From: Cheiracanthium punctorium
Lineage: Eukaryota; Arthropoda; Arachnida; Araneae; Cheiracanthiidae
Direction: 5' to 3'
Assembly: GCA_038373885.1 (NCBI GenBank)
Contig: JAWZYV010016944.1
Coordinates: 1,984,001 to 2,048,000, forward strand
DNA: 64,000 nucleotides
Shown here piece by piece: positions 12,240 to 24,748 of this stretch; positions within the stretch are counted from its first letter, which is position 1; every line of letters starts with the position of its first letter. The position numbers and the translations under genes were made by a program. The notes under the pieces were generated by a model, which saw only the letters and a list, made by a program, of their open reading frames with translations, was not told the origin of the DNA and made no database searches.

Positions 12240-13480
12240 AAGTATATAGTTGGCTGGCTATGTGTGTAGGTTTGTGATTTCCAATCTTATGCGTGTGTCT
12301 TTCAATCGCATAGTGCCGAGACAGGTGGTCGCAAACCTACCAAATTTTGTATACAGCTTTACTAGGACATGTCCTAACACACCTCTGAGCGATTTTTCCT
12401 AAATTCAAATCAGAAAATGTTTTATTTTATGTGATTTTTGGCATGTTTTCTCGTACAATACGTAATAATGCCTGTAATTACACTCGCAATAAAACGATAT
12501 TTGCATCATTGGATAGAGGAGAAAATTTTCTTTTAAAAACAGTTTGTTCTGACTATGTAACATAATTCGGAGATTTTTGGGAATTTAAAAAAAAAAAAAA
12601 AATTATGATTTTCGTAAAGTAATTTTAAAACTGTTGCATCTTGAATTCTATCCATCATAACTTTTTGATATTTTGTCAAATGATGGAGCCTGCATTTCAC
12701 CCTCTTTTAAAAGAAAAACCAGAGGAAAATATAAATGAGGAAATTTTAAAAGAATTTTTAAATAAAGAAGGATTTTGAATTCAATAGCAGCTGCTTAAAA
12801 ATTTCGGTATATTATCTTGCGGTTTGGTTGTCTTGGAAACAGTAACAATGAATAAAATTGCCAGTTAAAAAAAATAAATAAAATTACTTTAAAATAACTG
12901 AGTTTCCGCATGTGAAATCTAAGTCATTTTGATGTAATGAGTTCAAAACCCCTTTCAAATCTCAATCAGAATAACGGATTCACAAGCAAAACATATGCCA
13001 CACACGAAAAATTCCATATTTTATATTAAGTTGCCAGAAAAAGAATCGAATGCTATTTATTCAACAATGAATTATATCCAGCATTATTTTCGATTGAATT
13101 TTTAAACGCGTCATGTTTTTGAATCGCAGGAAATATTTTGCAGTGCTAAATATGCCAATCTGGCAAGAATTATGCATTAAAATGTATGGAGAGCTGTTTT
13201 AGTGGCAGCCATAAAGTTAAATGATTATCGTTTATGCTAATGTGTAAATTGCAAAGAATCACCAAAGAACAAAAGGCTATATTAGTGGCAAATATCAAAA
13301 CCGTTTATTTTAATTAAACATTAAAGATGGAAAAACGAAAATATATTGGTATCAGTAAAAGATAGTATAAGTAATAGTAGATATGCTAGGGCAATATTGA
13401 TCAAAGCATAATATACCACATTAATAAATATTTCGTGAAACTATTCGTTTCTATTTGTTTTTCAACAGCCGTCTTACATC
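12240..13480 (+). mobile_element. Helitron-like repeat, single copy
   Basis: This region is related, in opposite orientation, to 49480-51130. Shared landmarks are the CATCATTGGATAGAGGAGAAAA stretch near 12505, the AAAGAGGGTGAAATG motif (here inverted near 12700), and GATTATCGTTTATGCTAAT near 13222. The counterpart near 48315-51170 has Helitron-like ends. No protein is encoded. Exact ends are not visible. Confidence 0.55.
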
Positions 13481-13896
13481 ACAACTAACTAAACATTAAA
13501 TAATTCTACATCACGTTAATATATAGTTTCAACAGAAAAGACTGTACCTGAACTTTTTTTTTCTTGGAGATCCTGTTTGTCACAAGTAGTTATGATCACA
13601 TTTTAGGAAAATGTTCTTTTGCCTTGCAAAGAGTGGGCATACAACTATTTAATTATAAAATAAAACTGTTCTCCACATCATGTAGTATCTAAGGTATTAA
13701 TGGTATAACTTAAATCTAAAAAAGAATACGATGTAGAAATGAGACATTTTGAAAGTTAGGAATTTTCGCTGCAAACCATCAAGCTTTTCTTTTTCTGATG
13801 GCGAAGATGACAGGGACACAGTTTTTTGTGTCATAATATCACAGTGGTCTCAGGTCAGTACTTATGCTAATTTTATGAATAACTAATGAGCAATTT

Positions 13897-14938
13897 ATGC
13901 CAAGAGTCAAATCATTTTGCTTATTTTTAGATTCTACATTACTAGAATCAATGAAGCCATTTCATTCTCCTCATGTAACAGTTTGGTGTGGTTTTACAGC
14001 CTTTTTTGTTGTCGGCCCTTCCTTTTTTGAAGAGCGTTACCTGAAATCTGGCTGGAAGACCTGCACTGTGACTGCTGAGAGTTGTTGCGAATTAATTATT
14101 ACATCTGTTTCATCTGTGGTTGCAGAAGAAGATGATAAATGCCAGTGGTTCTAATGCAAGAAATTTCATCTGAGAATCGTCCCAGAGTAGCTCAGTGGTA
14201 GTCATGTTAAGCGGAGGTCCTGGGTTCGATCCCCCAGCTCTGGAATTTTTCACATAGTTGGTAAAAAAAATAAAAATAATCAGCCTAAACACTCCAACTT
14301 GCCTAATATACCTAAGGTATCTCAGTCTTTTGCATGAAAAATTTGTGCCCACCCCACACTGCCTCCTCTGTAAAGTCATTTCTTTTGAGAACATTTGGTG
14401 AAGACCGAGTGATAAGTCGAGAATGTAAGATCAAATGGCCCCCACGGTCACCAGACTTGACTCCTGTAGATTTTGACTGTGGGGTTATTTAAAGTCACTG
14501 GTGTACCAGTCCACCTCTTTCACATTGACAGAACTTAAAGATGCGATTAAGCAGACTGTGTCTGGGATTCATCCAGACATGCTGCATTCAGCAGTCATAG
14601 GAGTTGTGACTCGCCTTACTTGCTCCATACAATGTGGTGGAGGTCATGTAGAACATCTTCAGTTTAAATAAATCTCTGAAAATATAGAATTGTGTTGGTA
14701 TTGTGTTTCTTTATTTTAATGCATACTTCATTTGCATTAATTTGCTTCACATATTCAACATCAGCATCACTAATCGGTCATTTTTGGAGCTAATTTTGTT
14801 TGTTTGTTTTTGTTCTTAAAAAAAAAACCACCCTCTTTCTGATGCCATTTATGCAAACGACACTTTTTATAAAAAAATCATCATTTGCTCTTTTTTAATG
14901 ATTTTTTAAAGTTTGCATGGACTTTTGGCGCACTCAGT
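13897..14938 (+). pseudogene. Mariner-like transposase remnant, interrupted by a SINE
   Basis: The first part (13960-14085) reads HSPHVTVWCGFTAFFVVGP and continues to CELI, the VTVWCG core of mariner-type (IS630) transposases. After a SINE insertion the frame resumes near 14340 as PPHTASSVKSFLLRTFG, then CKIKWPPRSPDLTPVDF, which carries the third catalytic aspartate in SPDLTPVD. Later words (CIQCGGGHVEHLQF in broken frames, 14620-14668) are the typical C-terminus. The residues around the second aspartate have been lost (NLCPPHTA instead of a QDGA-type motif). There are frameshifts near 13915 and stops near 14490. The right end is probably near 14938, where CTGAGTGCGCC (minus strand) abuts TATA. 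Confidence 0.75.
14085..14325 (+). repeat. SINE copy 3 (most complete)
   Basis: The tRNA-like part has an A-box TAGCTCAGTGG (14188) and a B-box GGTTCGATCCC (14224), and resembles an alanine tRNA. It is flanked by a leader of about 95 bases (TCTGTGGTTGCAGAAGAAG, then AAATTTCATCTGAGAATCGT) and by a tail through AGCCTAAACACTCCAACTTG. It is inserted in a mariner transposase frame, so it is younger than that element. The leader lies upstream of the start expected from an internal polymerase III promoter. Confidence 0.8.
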
Positions 14939-15007
14939 ATATATAGTACATGTGCACATATATATATATATTCATTTAAAAGTAAAACGAAAGAGAAATA
15001 ATAAATA

Positions 15008-15774
15008 CAGTAGAACCCCGATTCATCGTTTTTCATGAGTGCATAAGAAAAAACGATGAATGTGGGTTCAAATCAAAATACGAAGAAAGCAATCTTTATG
15101 CATACACGCAATGACTGTATACCAGCAAATACTAATTTGTTACAAAATTGTAAAACAAATAAATCGAAGATGAAAATTAAGTGATATTTATTTTAAAAAA
15201 TCAGTAATTTTATGTGGGGTTATTCATCATTTTTTAAATAAAGCAATAAATTTTCAAGATTTACAATATTTTTCTGGACCTTTCATGTGATTTTATATCT
15301 GTTCATACAGTTTCAAAGACTGTTATTGCTTCAGACAAACTTCGTACTCTCAGGCTCATCGGCATGAGCATTATCCTCTGCTTCGCCATTATTTTCATTT
15401 TTTGCATCGTCACACGTTTCTTCCATGTTTAGGATACCACATGCCTCACCGTCTTGAATAATGGAATTATAATCATTAAATTTCACGCTATGCACATCCT
15501 CTTCAATACGCTACTCCCGTTCATCACTTAACTAAGAAATCATACTAAGAAGCAATTACAGTTTGTATGCCATATGGATTCACTTATTGTTCAATATCAT
15601 TTTGGTCAGGAGAAAAATTTTACAACGATGAATGCGGGAAAGTCATTTTTTGGCGAATGATACATGCGGGTTTCTTTAACGTTATTCAAATACAATTTGT
15701 GCAGGGACCAGAGAAGTAAAACGATCAATACGGGAAAACGATGAATGCGGGAACGATAGATCGGGGTTTCACTG
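15008..15774. mobile_element. pogo/Tigger-type element, 767 bp
   Basis: Terminal inverted repeats CAGTAGAACCCCGATTCATC and (reversed) CAGTGAAACCCCGATCTATC are flanked by TA on both sides. Internal GATGAATGCGGG motifs repeat near both ends. I see no transposase frame, so it is a non-autonomous copy. Confidence 0.75.
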
Positions 15775-16959
15775 TACGCAGTTTTACATGAATTTTAAAT
15801 TAAATCAACATTTAAGTTTCATTGTTGAGTGAAACATTTTAAAAGTGAGCTGCTAGTTAAAATTTTTTAACCAAGTTTTTGCATTAAATTGCCTTGGCAA
15901 TGACTACAGCAACGAAGGCAAATATTACTTCACAAGTCAAATAGTTCTGTACGGTGATCTTTCACTCATGTGAGAGGGCAGGGGACAGCGACAGAAAATG
16001 CATAAAGGAAGGACTTGCATACACTTCTACAAAAGGGAGCTTAAAAGTTAAATATCAGTATTGTACTACATCATATTGTTAATTAATACTATGAATATAC
16101 TGAAAAATGCAAACAAGATTAATTCCAAAATGCAATAAATTAAATTTTAATGAACACGAAAAAAATGGAAATGCTTACAGACTCAAATTTTGTTTTTACT
16201 CTTATTACAACTTTCGCACAAAATATTTTACAATTGAAGATTAACAAAAAGGTTAAAGCTTTTGGAATAAGCAATACCTGTATTGATGCCCAGCAATGCT
16301 CACACAGAATCTCTGACGTTATAATTACCAGTTTTGATGTAGTTTGTGGCAACACTTGTTTTAGAACTCTAAAAATTAAGATCGACACTGTTCGATATAG
16401 TTTCAATGTACTTCTCATTTCAGAGAGTATAAATGGTAAAATTTTTTAAAATAAATTTTGTTGTTATATTAAAGTTTTGTTAATTAATACAGTCCACACT
16501 TTGACCAGAACAACCTGACTAGTTGATAAAAATCTACTTTTTGAACTGAGAACATTTTTTGTGACCTATGAGTGAGAGAGGTGATTTTTTAAAAGTGGTG
16601 CATAAATAAAAGTTATTTTTCTATGGACCCAGCCAGAATCATGGCTAAAAAACACATAAAAGAGAGATTATAGAGTATGTGAGATATCACTGGTTGCTTT
16701 CCTTGAAATTCTGATCATAGTAATTAAGAAAATAGCCACTTTTTACTTCCTTGTACGGAGTATAACGAAGTAATGTGTGATCCCGAAAAAAATCGGGAGC
16801 CAAATTTTGTAGAAATAAATGATTTTGACTACCTCTAAATTAAATTTTAAGAATTTTTTCGATGCTCTCATCGTATGCTAGCATGCACGGCTAAATAAAT
16901 GTATCTGCAACCTATTTTGACCAGTTTTTCCATGGCATCTGTATGTACGTATGTATGTA

Positions 16960-17640
16960 ACTTGCATATCTCAAAAGCTATTGGTCGTAGAATGTTGAAA
17001 TTTTATATTTAGGATTGTTGTAACATCTAGTTGTGCACCTCCCTTTTCTGTCCCATTTCACTGGATAGTTTATCTACAGGGCCGTCCAAAATATTCGAAA
17101 TACATTATGAGAGTTTAATGAATTTCGGCCCATAAGCATATCTCAAAAACTATTAGACATAGAAAGTTGAAAGTTCATATTTAGGATTGCTGTACCATCA
17201 AGTTGTACACCTCACCTTCCGGTCCCCTAAAGATTACAGATTTATCTACGACTTCCCAAAAGATTCGAAATACATTACGCTCTATGGGCCGAAATTCATT
17301 AAACTCGCATATTTCAAAAACTGTTAGGCGTAGAATGTTGAAATTTTGTAACATGTAATTATGCACCTCTCCTTTTGGTCCCAATCAACTCGATAGATTA
17401 TCTATAGGACCGCCCAAAAGATTCAAAATGCATTACGCTTATGGGCCGAAATTCATTAAACTCGCATATCTGAAAAACTATTAGATGTAGAGAGCTAAAA
17501 ATTTATATTTAGGATTGCTGTAACATCTAGTTGTGCATCTCCCTTTTTGGTCTCAATGGAATGGATAGTTTATGTACAGAACCGCCCAAAAGATTCAAAA
17601 TACATTGTGCACAAGGGGCAGAAATTCATTAAAGTGTATT
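16960..17640 (+). repeat. Tandem array, unit about 157-172 bp
   Basis: Four units start with GCATATCTCAAAA-like sequence at 16964, 17136, 17307 and 17464. They continue with TAGAATGTTGAAATTTTATA, TTTAGGATTGCTGTAACATC and the word TTGTGCACCTCCC. A further isolated unit lies at 17930-18090 and another, diverged, at 19440-19570. A (GTAT)n-like patch (GTACGTATGTATGTA) precedes both the first unit and the isolated unit. The short open frames in it are not conserved as proteins. Confidence 0.85.
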
Positions 17641-18130
17641 TTAGAGGTATTAGGCTATTTCAAAGACTCAGAAGTGATATATGCTGTTAAGGGTTACAAA
17701 ATGAATTTCTCAATCGAAAAAAGCGTCTTTATCATTTATAGTTCTACTACAGGAACACTTAAAAGATTTCTAATACATTATGGTCAATGGCACATTCATC
17801 CATTTCAAGCACAATACCGTCCTACCCTATAGTTAGGTAATGGTCCGACCACAGTCACGTGCCTCCCTCAAGTATTATGCTAAAATTGCCAAGCTTGGTG
17901 ACTTTTGGTGTACGTATGTATGTATGTATTAAACTCTCAAATCTCAAAAGCTATTAGTCATAGAATGTTGAAATTTTATATATAAGATTACTGTAACATC
18001 TAGTTGTGCAGGTCAATTTTTGATTCCAATCTATATGAAGAGTTTATTTACAGGACCACCCAAAATAATTTCAATACATTAACGTCTATGGACATCTTCA
18101 ATATATTACATCTGTAATCAGTTATTGTTT

Positions 18131-18440
18131 GGTCCATGCCCAAAATCTCACCATCTGTCATCGACCATGGTGAGATTTGCCGAATTATCGCCAAATTTGG
18201 CAATAGTCAGTCATTTAGTCCATGCCCAAAATATCGCCAAATTTGGCGATAGTGTGTCATTGTTTGGTCCATGCCCAATATCTTGCCATTTGCCATCAAC
18301 CTTGGCAAGTTTTACCGAAGCATCGCCAAATTTGGGTATAGTCAGTCAATTGGTCCATGTCCAAAATATGGCCATTTGTCATTGTCCTTGACGAGTTTTA
18401 GCAAAATATCTCCACATTTTGCGATAGTCAGTCATTGTTG
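18131..18440 (+). repeat. Tandem array with 86+49 bp alternating spacing
   Basis: The word GTCCATGCCCAAAAT recurs at 18132, 18218, 18267 and 18353, that is with spacings of 86, 49 and 86. Each unit ends in AATTTGGCGATAGTCAGTCA-like sequence. Partial copies appear at 19360-19440 and 20520-20590, and a distant relative at 4035-4110. The array seems to have been interrupted at 18450-19340 by other sequence. Confidence 0.8.
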
Positions 18441-19585
18441 TTGGGTCAGTGTGATTAAAAATTAGTTTCCAATAAAATTGTTTTAAAGATTAAAACATAA
18501 ATAAATTAAATTTAAAAAAAATTCAATGTTTGCCTGCCCAGTGTTTTTTCCAGGCTTTGTATCATCCATCAAATAAAGGCCAGCTGAGGCCTTACCTTGT
18601 TTTTGAAAACTTCTTTAATTCTAAAGTTTTTATTTTAATTAAGTGTTGAAAAAAAAGCAGAGCTATCTAAAAGTAATAAAATAAGTTTCTTAAAATTTAA
18701 ATGTTCCTTTAGCTTTGGTGTAAACATCATAAATTAAATCTACCTCTTAAACTAGATTTTTCTTTCTTAAACATGAGGTAGAGTTGAGTTGTTTCATAGT
18801 TTAGCTTCTGATTAAACACCAGAGATTGACAGGCAAATTGCATAAACCTACAGGTAAACTGCTGACCTTGTTTCTAGACTTGAAAATGAAATAACTACAG
18901 ACAATTTTCTGACCTTATTTTATTTTGCCAAAAAACTATAAGCTATAATTCCTGGTAATGCTTTTCATTCGTGTTCTTAGTGTCAGGTAAATTTCAGACC
19001 TTGTTTCTTTTATGCAAATTTTTTTTTTAGTAGCTCTGCATGCATAATTTACATTAACTGTTGAGTTAACCTTTTCTGTTTAATATATAATAGAATTGTT
19101 TCAGTGTGCTGGCACATAGATGTGTGCTTCATAGATGGAAGGCTGTCTTCCACTTTTTGTTAGATGTTTGCTACTGATGTTATCAGAATTGTTACTGATA
19201 GTTTATGGAAGACAGTCATTTTATTATACATTTTTAAAAGTTTTTAATTCCTTTTAACCAATTGTTCATAAGGATGTGTTTATACTAATAAAGAAAAGTA
19301 AGTTGCACTTTTGAAGTCCTTTATTAAGCAGCAACAATGATCCATTATGCACATCTAATGTCAATTGTTTGGTTCATGCCTAAAATCTCTCCAAATGTCG
19401 TCGACCTTTGTGAATTTAGCCGAAACATTGTCACCAAAAATTATTTTGCATAACTCTAAAACTTTTAACCGCATAATTTTGAAATTTTATATTTAGAACT
19501 ATTGTAACATCTAGCTGTGCATATCTTTTTTAATTGCAATTGACTGGGTAATTTATTGACAAGATCACCCAAATGACTTTAAATA

Positions 19586-20306
19586 CAGGGTGATTATAAT
19601 TAAAGTTTCAATATGTCATAAAAAAAGAACCACTGATCAGAATGACGTCAAATTTGAACGGAATATTATTGAAGATGGGGGAAAACGTATAGCATAAGGG
19701 AAAAAAAAAAAAAAAAAAAAAGTTCCAAAATGTAGCAACAGATGGCGCTGTGAGCACCAGAATATTTAAATTAAAATACCTGTCATGCACATGACTCCTT
19801 TCACTTCTAAACGTGAACCCGGAGACACTGCGATCAGTTATGGAACATGCTGTTTCTCGATTTCAACTTGTCGCAGAAAATGGTGTACAAAGAATTGAAC
19901 ATGTTCTGCACCAATCTCGCGAAATTTAAAAACCAATTTGATGGATGCTTTTTATGTGGTTTTTGGCCTCAGGACAGTTAAAAACAGATTTTTCCCATCC
20001 GCTGTGATGGATGGGCTTACATAACTAACAGTATCACACATGTACAGTCATGCACACTGAACAGTATAATCAGTTCAACGTGTAACTTACACCTTAGCCG
20101 TTATTTTACGATTCATTTGTTATTTGTAGTCGAACCTTTTTAATAGATGCATACAGCGCCATCTGTTGCTGAAATTTGGAATTTTTTGTTTTTTCTTATG
20201 CCATATGCTTTCCCTTTTCTTCAATAATAATCCGTTCAAATTTGGCATCATTCTAATCAGTGGTTCATTATTTATACCATTTTTAAACTTTAATTATAAT
20301 CACCTA
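19586..20306. mobile_element. Tc1/mariner-like element with long inverted ends, 721 bp
   Basis: The left end CAGGGTGATTATAATTAAAG follows a TA. The right end reads back as AGGTGATTATAATTAAAG and is followed by TA. The inverted arms run about 150-165 bp each side (to GATGGCGCTGT and ACAGCGCCATC). Between them 19838-19930 encodes SRFQLVAENGVQRIEHVL, which resembles the C-terminus of mariner-type transposases. It is therefore a deletion derivative of a once coding element. A poly-A tract sits in the left arm. Confidence 0.8.
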
Positions 20307-20369
20307 TACATTAAGGTGCATGGATATATTCAATTCATTGAAAGTCTATGGTCAATTACTATTTTGGCT

Positions 20370-20521
20370 CAAGGGCGTAGCCAGGATTTTCATTAGGGGG
20401 GGGGGCAGGACATGGTATCTAACCAGAGAATGCTCAGTTTGTCATACTCAGACCCTATGACTAGCTCATTTTAGGGGGGGGGGCAGCTGCCCCACCCTGC
20501 CCCTCGCTGGCTACGCCCATG
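20370..20521. mobile_element. hAT-type MITE, 152 bp
   Basis: Ends CAAGGGCGTAGCCAGG and CTGGCTACGCCCATG are inverted repeats. An exact 8-base target duplication TTTTGGCT flanks it (20362-20369 and 20522-20529). Two G-runs lie just inside. The perfect duplication suggests a fairly recent insertion. Confidence 0.92.
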
Positions 20522-22174
20522 TTTTGGCTATTCCCAAAATCTCACAAACTATCTCAAGCTTATCGGCTTTTAGTGAAATATTGCCAAATTAAGTGTGAGA
20601 AGCAAATATTTCAAATTAAACCCAGCTTGGAGATGTCAGAAATATTTGGCTAGAAATCACTAAACCTTACTATTACTGCAGTATTTTATCTCTTTCAAAC
20701 AAAATAAGTTTATATGAAGTGTGCTGAAAATATTTTTGATTTAATAGACATGCAAGGAAGTCATGTGTTGTCCACATCAGATTTCTTTTAATGGAAAGAA
20801 AAGGCACACACCTGGCAAATTTTATAAAAATAAACAAACAGCAAAATTAATCTTTAAAATATTATAAGCATATACTAGTTAAGTTGTATATCATGGCATT
20901 TAAGAAAACTTGTTTGAACTCTTAAATAACTTTAGTAATCTATAAAATTTTAAAATATTTATTTATTCACCATACCTTTAGCACTTTTATTTAACTATAA
21001 TGTTTATTTATGTGGTAGATATACAGATCTTGAAATTTAAAATTACCTGATAATAGTTTTATAGTAGCTTATATACATATTAATAATATAGTGTAAATTG
21101 GGGGAAATTTGTTCATGTTTTATGGGTAAACATATCCCTCTTAATTCTGATATTCTTTTGATTTTGGCAAAAACTTTTTGTGCACTGGAGTTGTTACTCT
21201 TGAGTGCGAATATAAATTTTTTCCTATCGAGCTACACTGGCAGGGCAAAAGTCATAGGGCTGGCGATTGTATTTTGTCGGTAAAGCTTGTGATCAACAGC
21301 CAAAGAAGAATGGAATTTGTACACTACAGATACACAGTGTCAAAAAACTTTAATAAAACTTTATTAATAACATTTTTATGTGTGTACTGATCGCAGAAAT
21401 TAAGACTCCTTCAGAGACTGATTTATAGCCGAAAGGAGCATGCTTTTTAACTCATGCTGCAATATGCCCCACATGCCTGTAGTAAATTTCAATTTATCCA
21501 GAATAAAATGCTTGAATTACTCTCTTCAATTTCATGGCAACTAAAATCGCCATTTATGCATATTTAAAATGCAAGAAAGTTTGCTCCACAGCCTGTAATA
21601 AAAAATTTTGCATGAATTTTTATTTCAAATAAAAGATAGACCAGACGTGTGACAAATTTCGCTTTTGATGCTACAATTATTGATGATTAGCTGTAATTAT
21701 TCATTAAAAAGGTGTGTTTTAGATGAGGTAAGTTAGATAAACACAACCAAATTTTAAGAGCTATGACACTGTGTCTGACAAAAGAAAGGTGAATATTATG
21801 AGTTTTCTACAAAAGTAAATCTTAAGGAAACACTGCAGTTGGCATATAGACACAATTTGTAGCTTTACAGGAAGAGGGGGGGGGGGGATGAGCATGCATA
21901 AGATAAAATAGAAAGATTTGCAACATTTGAGTTTAAATAGCTTTGCCAGGTATAAATTAAAAAACACAGTTTTATGGAGCACGCACATCTTTGGTTTTTG
22001 AAATTATTTTTAAAAGTAGTGATTCTGAAAAATTCTAACTTGTTCATAACTTATCTAGTTTTAGTTGAAGAAAAAAATGTGAAAAAGGATTAAGTAAAAC
22101 TAGTAATAACATAATAATGATAATACACAGTCAAATTTTACAATCCAATATTAAAGAAAAATATCTGTTCTGAC

Positions 22175-22266
22175 CTACAAATGCTATATATTCTCTAGTC
22201 AATAGACGATTCAGTTGCTCAGCTAAAATTTCCTCAACCTCTGACATTTTATCTTCATAGTTAGAG
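22175..22266 (-). CDS. XPO5: Exportin-5 internal exon
   Basis: A 92 bp exon with the peptide SNYEDKMSEVEEI followed by LAEQLNRLLTREYIAFV. This is the strongest match in the window: human exportin-5 has EMLEEQLVRMLTREVMDLI at this position. The acceptor is TTTCTTCTAG and the donor is G|GTCAGA. The exon ends in phase 1. Its G plus the GT that opens the exon at 11778 gives a glycine, so VGTLLQGKP reads through a 10.4 kb intron. Confidence 0.92.
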
Positions 22267-22363
22267 CTAGAAGAAATAGTAGAAATCTTTTATGTACTGA
22301 TAATAAATCATGCAATTTTTATGAAAAAATAAAATAAAAACTGAGTTAAAAAGTAAAATGTAC
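22267..22363. other. XPO5: Exportin-5 short intron, 97 bp
   Basis: The only short intron in the window. It has GTACAT at the 5' end and TTTCTTCTAG at the 3' end, and no repeats. Confidence 0.88.
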
Positions 22364-22410
22364 CTGGTGCCATACTTCTGCTTAATTTTCTCCCATGCAG
22401 TAGATAATTT
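22364..22410 (-). CDS. XPO5: Exportin-5 micro-exon
   Basis: A 47 bp exon encoding KLSTAWEKIKQKYGT plus AG. It starts in phase 0, matching the upstream exon that ends MFE, and it corresponds to human RLSQKWQVINQRS. The acceptor is TTTTGTATAG and the donor CAG|GTACAT. The trailing AG joins the C of the next exon to make a serine. The intron after it is only 97 bp, in contrast with the 15.9 kb intron before it. Confidence 0.88.
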
Positions 22411-24724
22411 CTATACAAAATATGTAACAAGGGTATGATCAATGAATCACTTCTAATTGTAAAATTGTACTTTTCATTAAGAATATTATATTAACACTGT
22501 GCCATAATAAAGACAAAAGTACTATACTGTTATAAGTACTTACCTACCAGAATATGAAATATTAACTATAAAGATGTGAAAGGAATAAAAACTGCAGGGT
22601 TATTCATAATACCCTCCCCTCAGCAGTTTTGAAGTGTTATAGTAAAGAAATTAAGAAGAATACAACAAAAAAGAACATTTTAAGGAATATGTAAACAATT
22701 CAAGTTTTATTTACATAACTAACAGGTGTTCTATCTGTGAACTCAGGGACTAGAATATATAAGGACGAAAAAAGAGGGAGAATGTGTGAGCTTAAATTTA
22801 ACCATTAAAAAATTTTGAAAATTTAATGGTAAAAATTTTGACAATTTTTGCCATTAAATTTTAACTAGATTTACTTTTATTCTGAAAAAAAAAAAAAATC
22901 ATACTCAAGTACTAATGTATAAATAAATACTTAATAATTAATTTTAGAGAGAAAACATTTCATTTGTTTTACAAGTGCCGAACACTAGCACCCAAGCCTT
23001 TAGTTCACATGATCTCCAGTATTTTTAACAATATCTTTACATCTAGAAAGGGCAACACAATTATTCAAAATTTCACAGATAAGGATAAGTGTTACATATA
23101 GTTTGGGGAATCCCACCACTCCAATTTTGTAGAGGTGGTCCTGCAGAAATGCAGATAAAGAACATTCAATAGGAAAATAAGCTGTTATTTAAAAAGTGGA
23201 TTTTCAGCAATTTCATAAAAACCAAGGACAAAACAAATAATAAATTTCATGCCTAAATTTCAAACTATTTATTTTTTTTAAATGAAATTAAAGTAACATA
23301 AAAAGACTGATTTTGGGGTTTAACCTAAATTACGTCTGAGAAACCTTCATCAAAAATACAGTAAAACGTACACATATTCATCAGGATTTTTTTTATCCCA
23401 TAGTTACAAAAGTAAGTATTCGAATGGTTAGAATAAAAAAAGGAAAAAATTTCTTCGTTTAGTTAGATAATGAATAATCCTAAGTCTAAATATTTTTCCA
23501 AATAAAAATTTTAAATCTTCCCCGTTTTACAGGATATTGATCAGGGTGTAAAAAATCATGATTTAAAAAAAAAATCTTAAAATTTAAATAATATTTTTAT
23601 TTAAATTCAATTTTTAAAAAGTAAAGTCAGATTAAAAAAACAATTAGATTAATAAGTTTAACAACTTTAGAGAAAGAGTATAGATAACTGGTAAATATCT
23701 AGTTATTGATAGTATATAAATCAGAAAATTAAATATTTGTTTGGTATGTAGATAAAATAATTTTGTCCCAACTAGATGACATTGAAAGCATAGAAAAATT
23801 GACTGCCTATGTACACTCACTTAATTTGCAAATTTAAATGAGAAGATTTAAAAAATAAAGTTCACAGAAATGTTAATCACATGCAATAATAGTAATTGAA
23901 TAACCTCTTTAAGCTTGTGGGCTAGAGAAATTTAAAAGTGCAGCATCAAGGGCCAATCAAGTAGTGCGTTCTTTAAAGTAATAGTCTTAAAAATAAAATA
24001 TTAAAGACTAATTGATAAATGTACCGATACATTGATACAAGTACGCATTGATAAAAGCCAATTATTAAATTATAGTTCAATATTTCCTGGTGCCAAGTTT
24101 ATAGCATTTGAAAAGAAATCTGAAATACGTAATTTTTTTAAATTAATTCCTCTTCCTAAAAATTGAATTTATGTATTCTGATTCTGTTTTTCAACATGAA
24201 ACTTGGTTGACAGTAGATATGTAACGAATAGGGATTTGGCTGAATAGCTGAATGTCAAATATTCAGCCAATAGCTCAGGCCGAATACCATATATTTGGCA
24301 GCTGAATATTAAATTTTTTCAATTTTATAATCAAATACTAAATAAAGACTAATTAAAATTCATTTTTATATTATTTGTAGATACTTAAAAATACATCAGT
24401 ATATTATCAAACAAACTTGGAAATGAAAAAATATCCTTTACAAAGTTAAACAATAATAGCAGCATAATTAATTTTGAGATATTCATAATTTAATAAATGT
24501 GCTATGCTAAATGTGATTAATCTGGTAATTATGCATAATCACATCATGCTTTGGGTTTGCAGCCTCTGGGCAAAGCACATTTAGCTGTTTTTCAAAATTA
24601 TGTTTGTAATTGAGGATTTGAAAATATTTCTCCCAGTGGTGTAGTCCTAAAAAAAAAAAAAAAGTGGGGGGACGCTCATTTTTAGAAGAAATTCAACCCA
24701 AATGTACGCATTCTTTTCTGAAAC

Positions 24725-24748
24725 AGTATATATATATATATATATATC
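24725..24748. repeat. (TA)n microsatellite
   Basis: A simple TA repeat just inside the left end of the hAT transposon. A similar TA run precedes the related copy near 63780. Confidence 0.9.

Larger units (their letters stand above)
11779..22174. other. XPO5: Exportin-5 intron, 10.4 kb
   Basis: The two flanking exons join in phase, so no exon is needed inside. The intron holds a Helitron-like repeat (12240-13480), a split mariner copy (13897-14938), a pogo element (15008-15774), tandem arrays (16960-18440), a Tc1-like element (19586-20306) and a hAT MITE (20370-20521). The stretches 15780-16900 and 20600-22170 hold AT-rich sequence where I recognise nothing. Confidence 0.8.

Noticed and set aside
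14161..14260. A functional alanine-type tRNA gene
   Set aside because: The A- and B-boxes are good, but the cloverleaf is incomplete and the same leader and tail recur in four other copies, so it is a SINE.
16140..16449. Overlapping open frames on both strands (92 and 99 codons)
   Set aside because: No recognisable motif, and the flanking exportin-5 exons join in phase without an exon here.
17181..17384. Minus-strand open frame in the 16.9-17.6 kb array
   Set aside because: A by-product of the tandem repeat units.
16960..18440. CRISPR-like regular repeats
   Set aside because: The units are long, diverged and without unique spacers of constant length; the genome is eukaryotic.
18125..18465. 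Open frames with repeated PCP words
   Set aside because: They are translations of the 86+49 bp tandem repeat.
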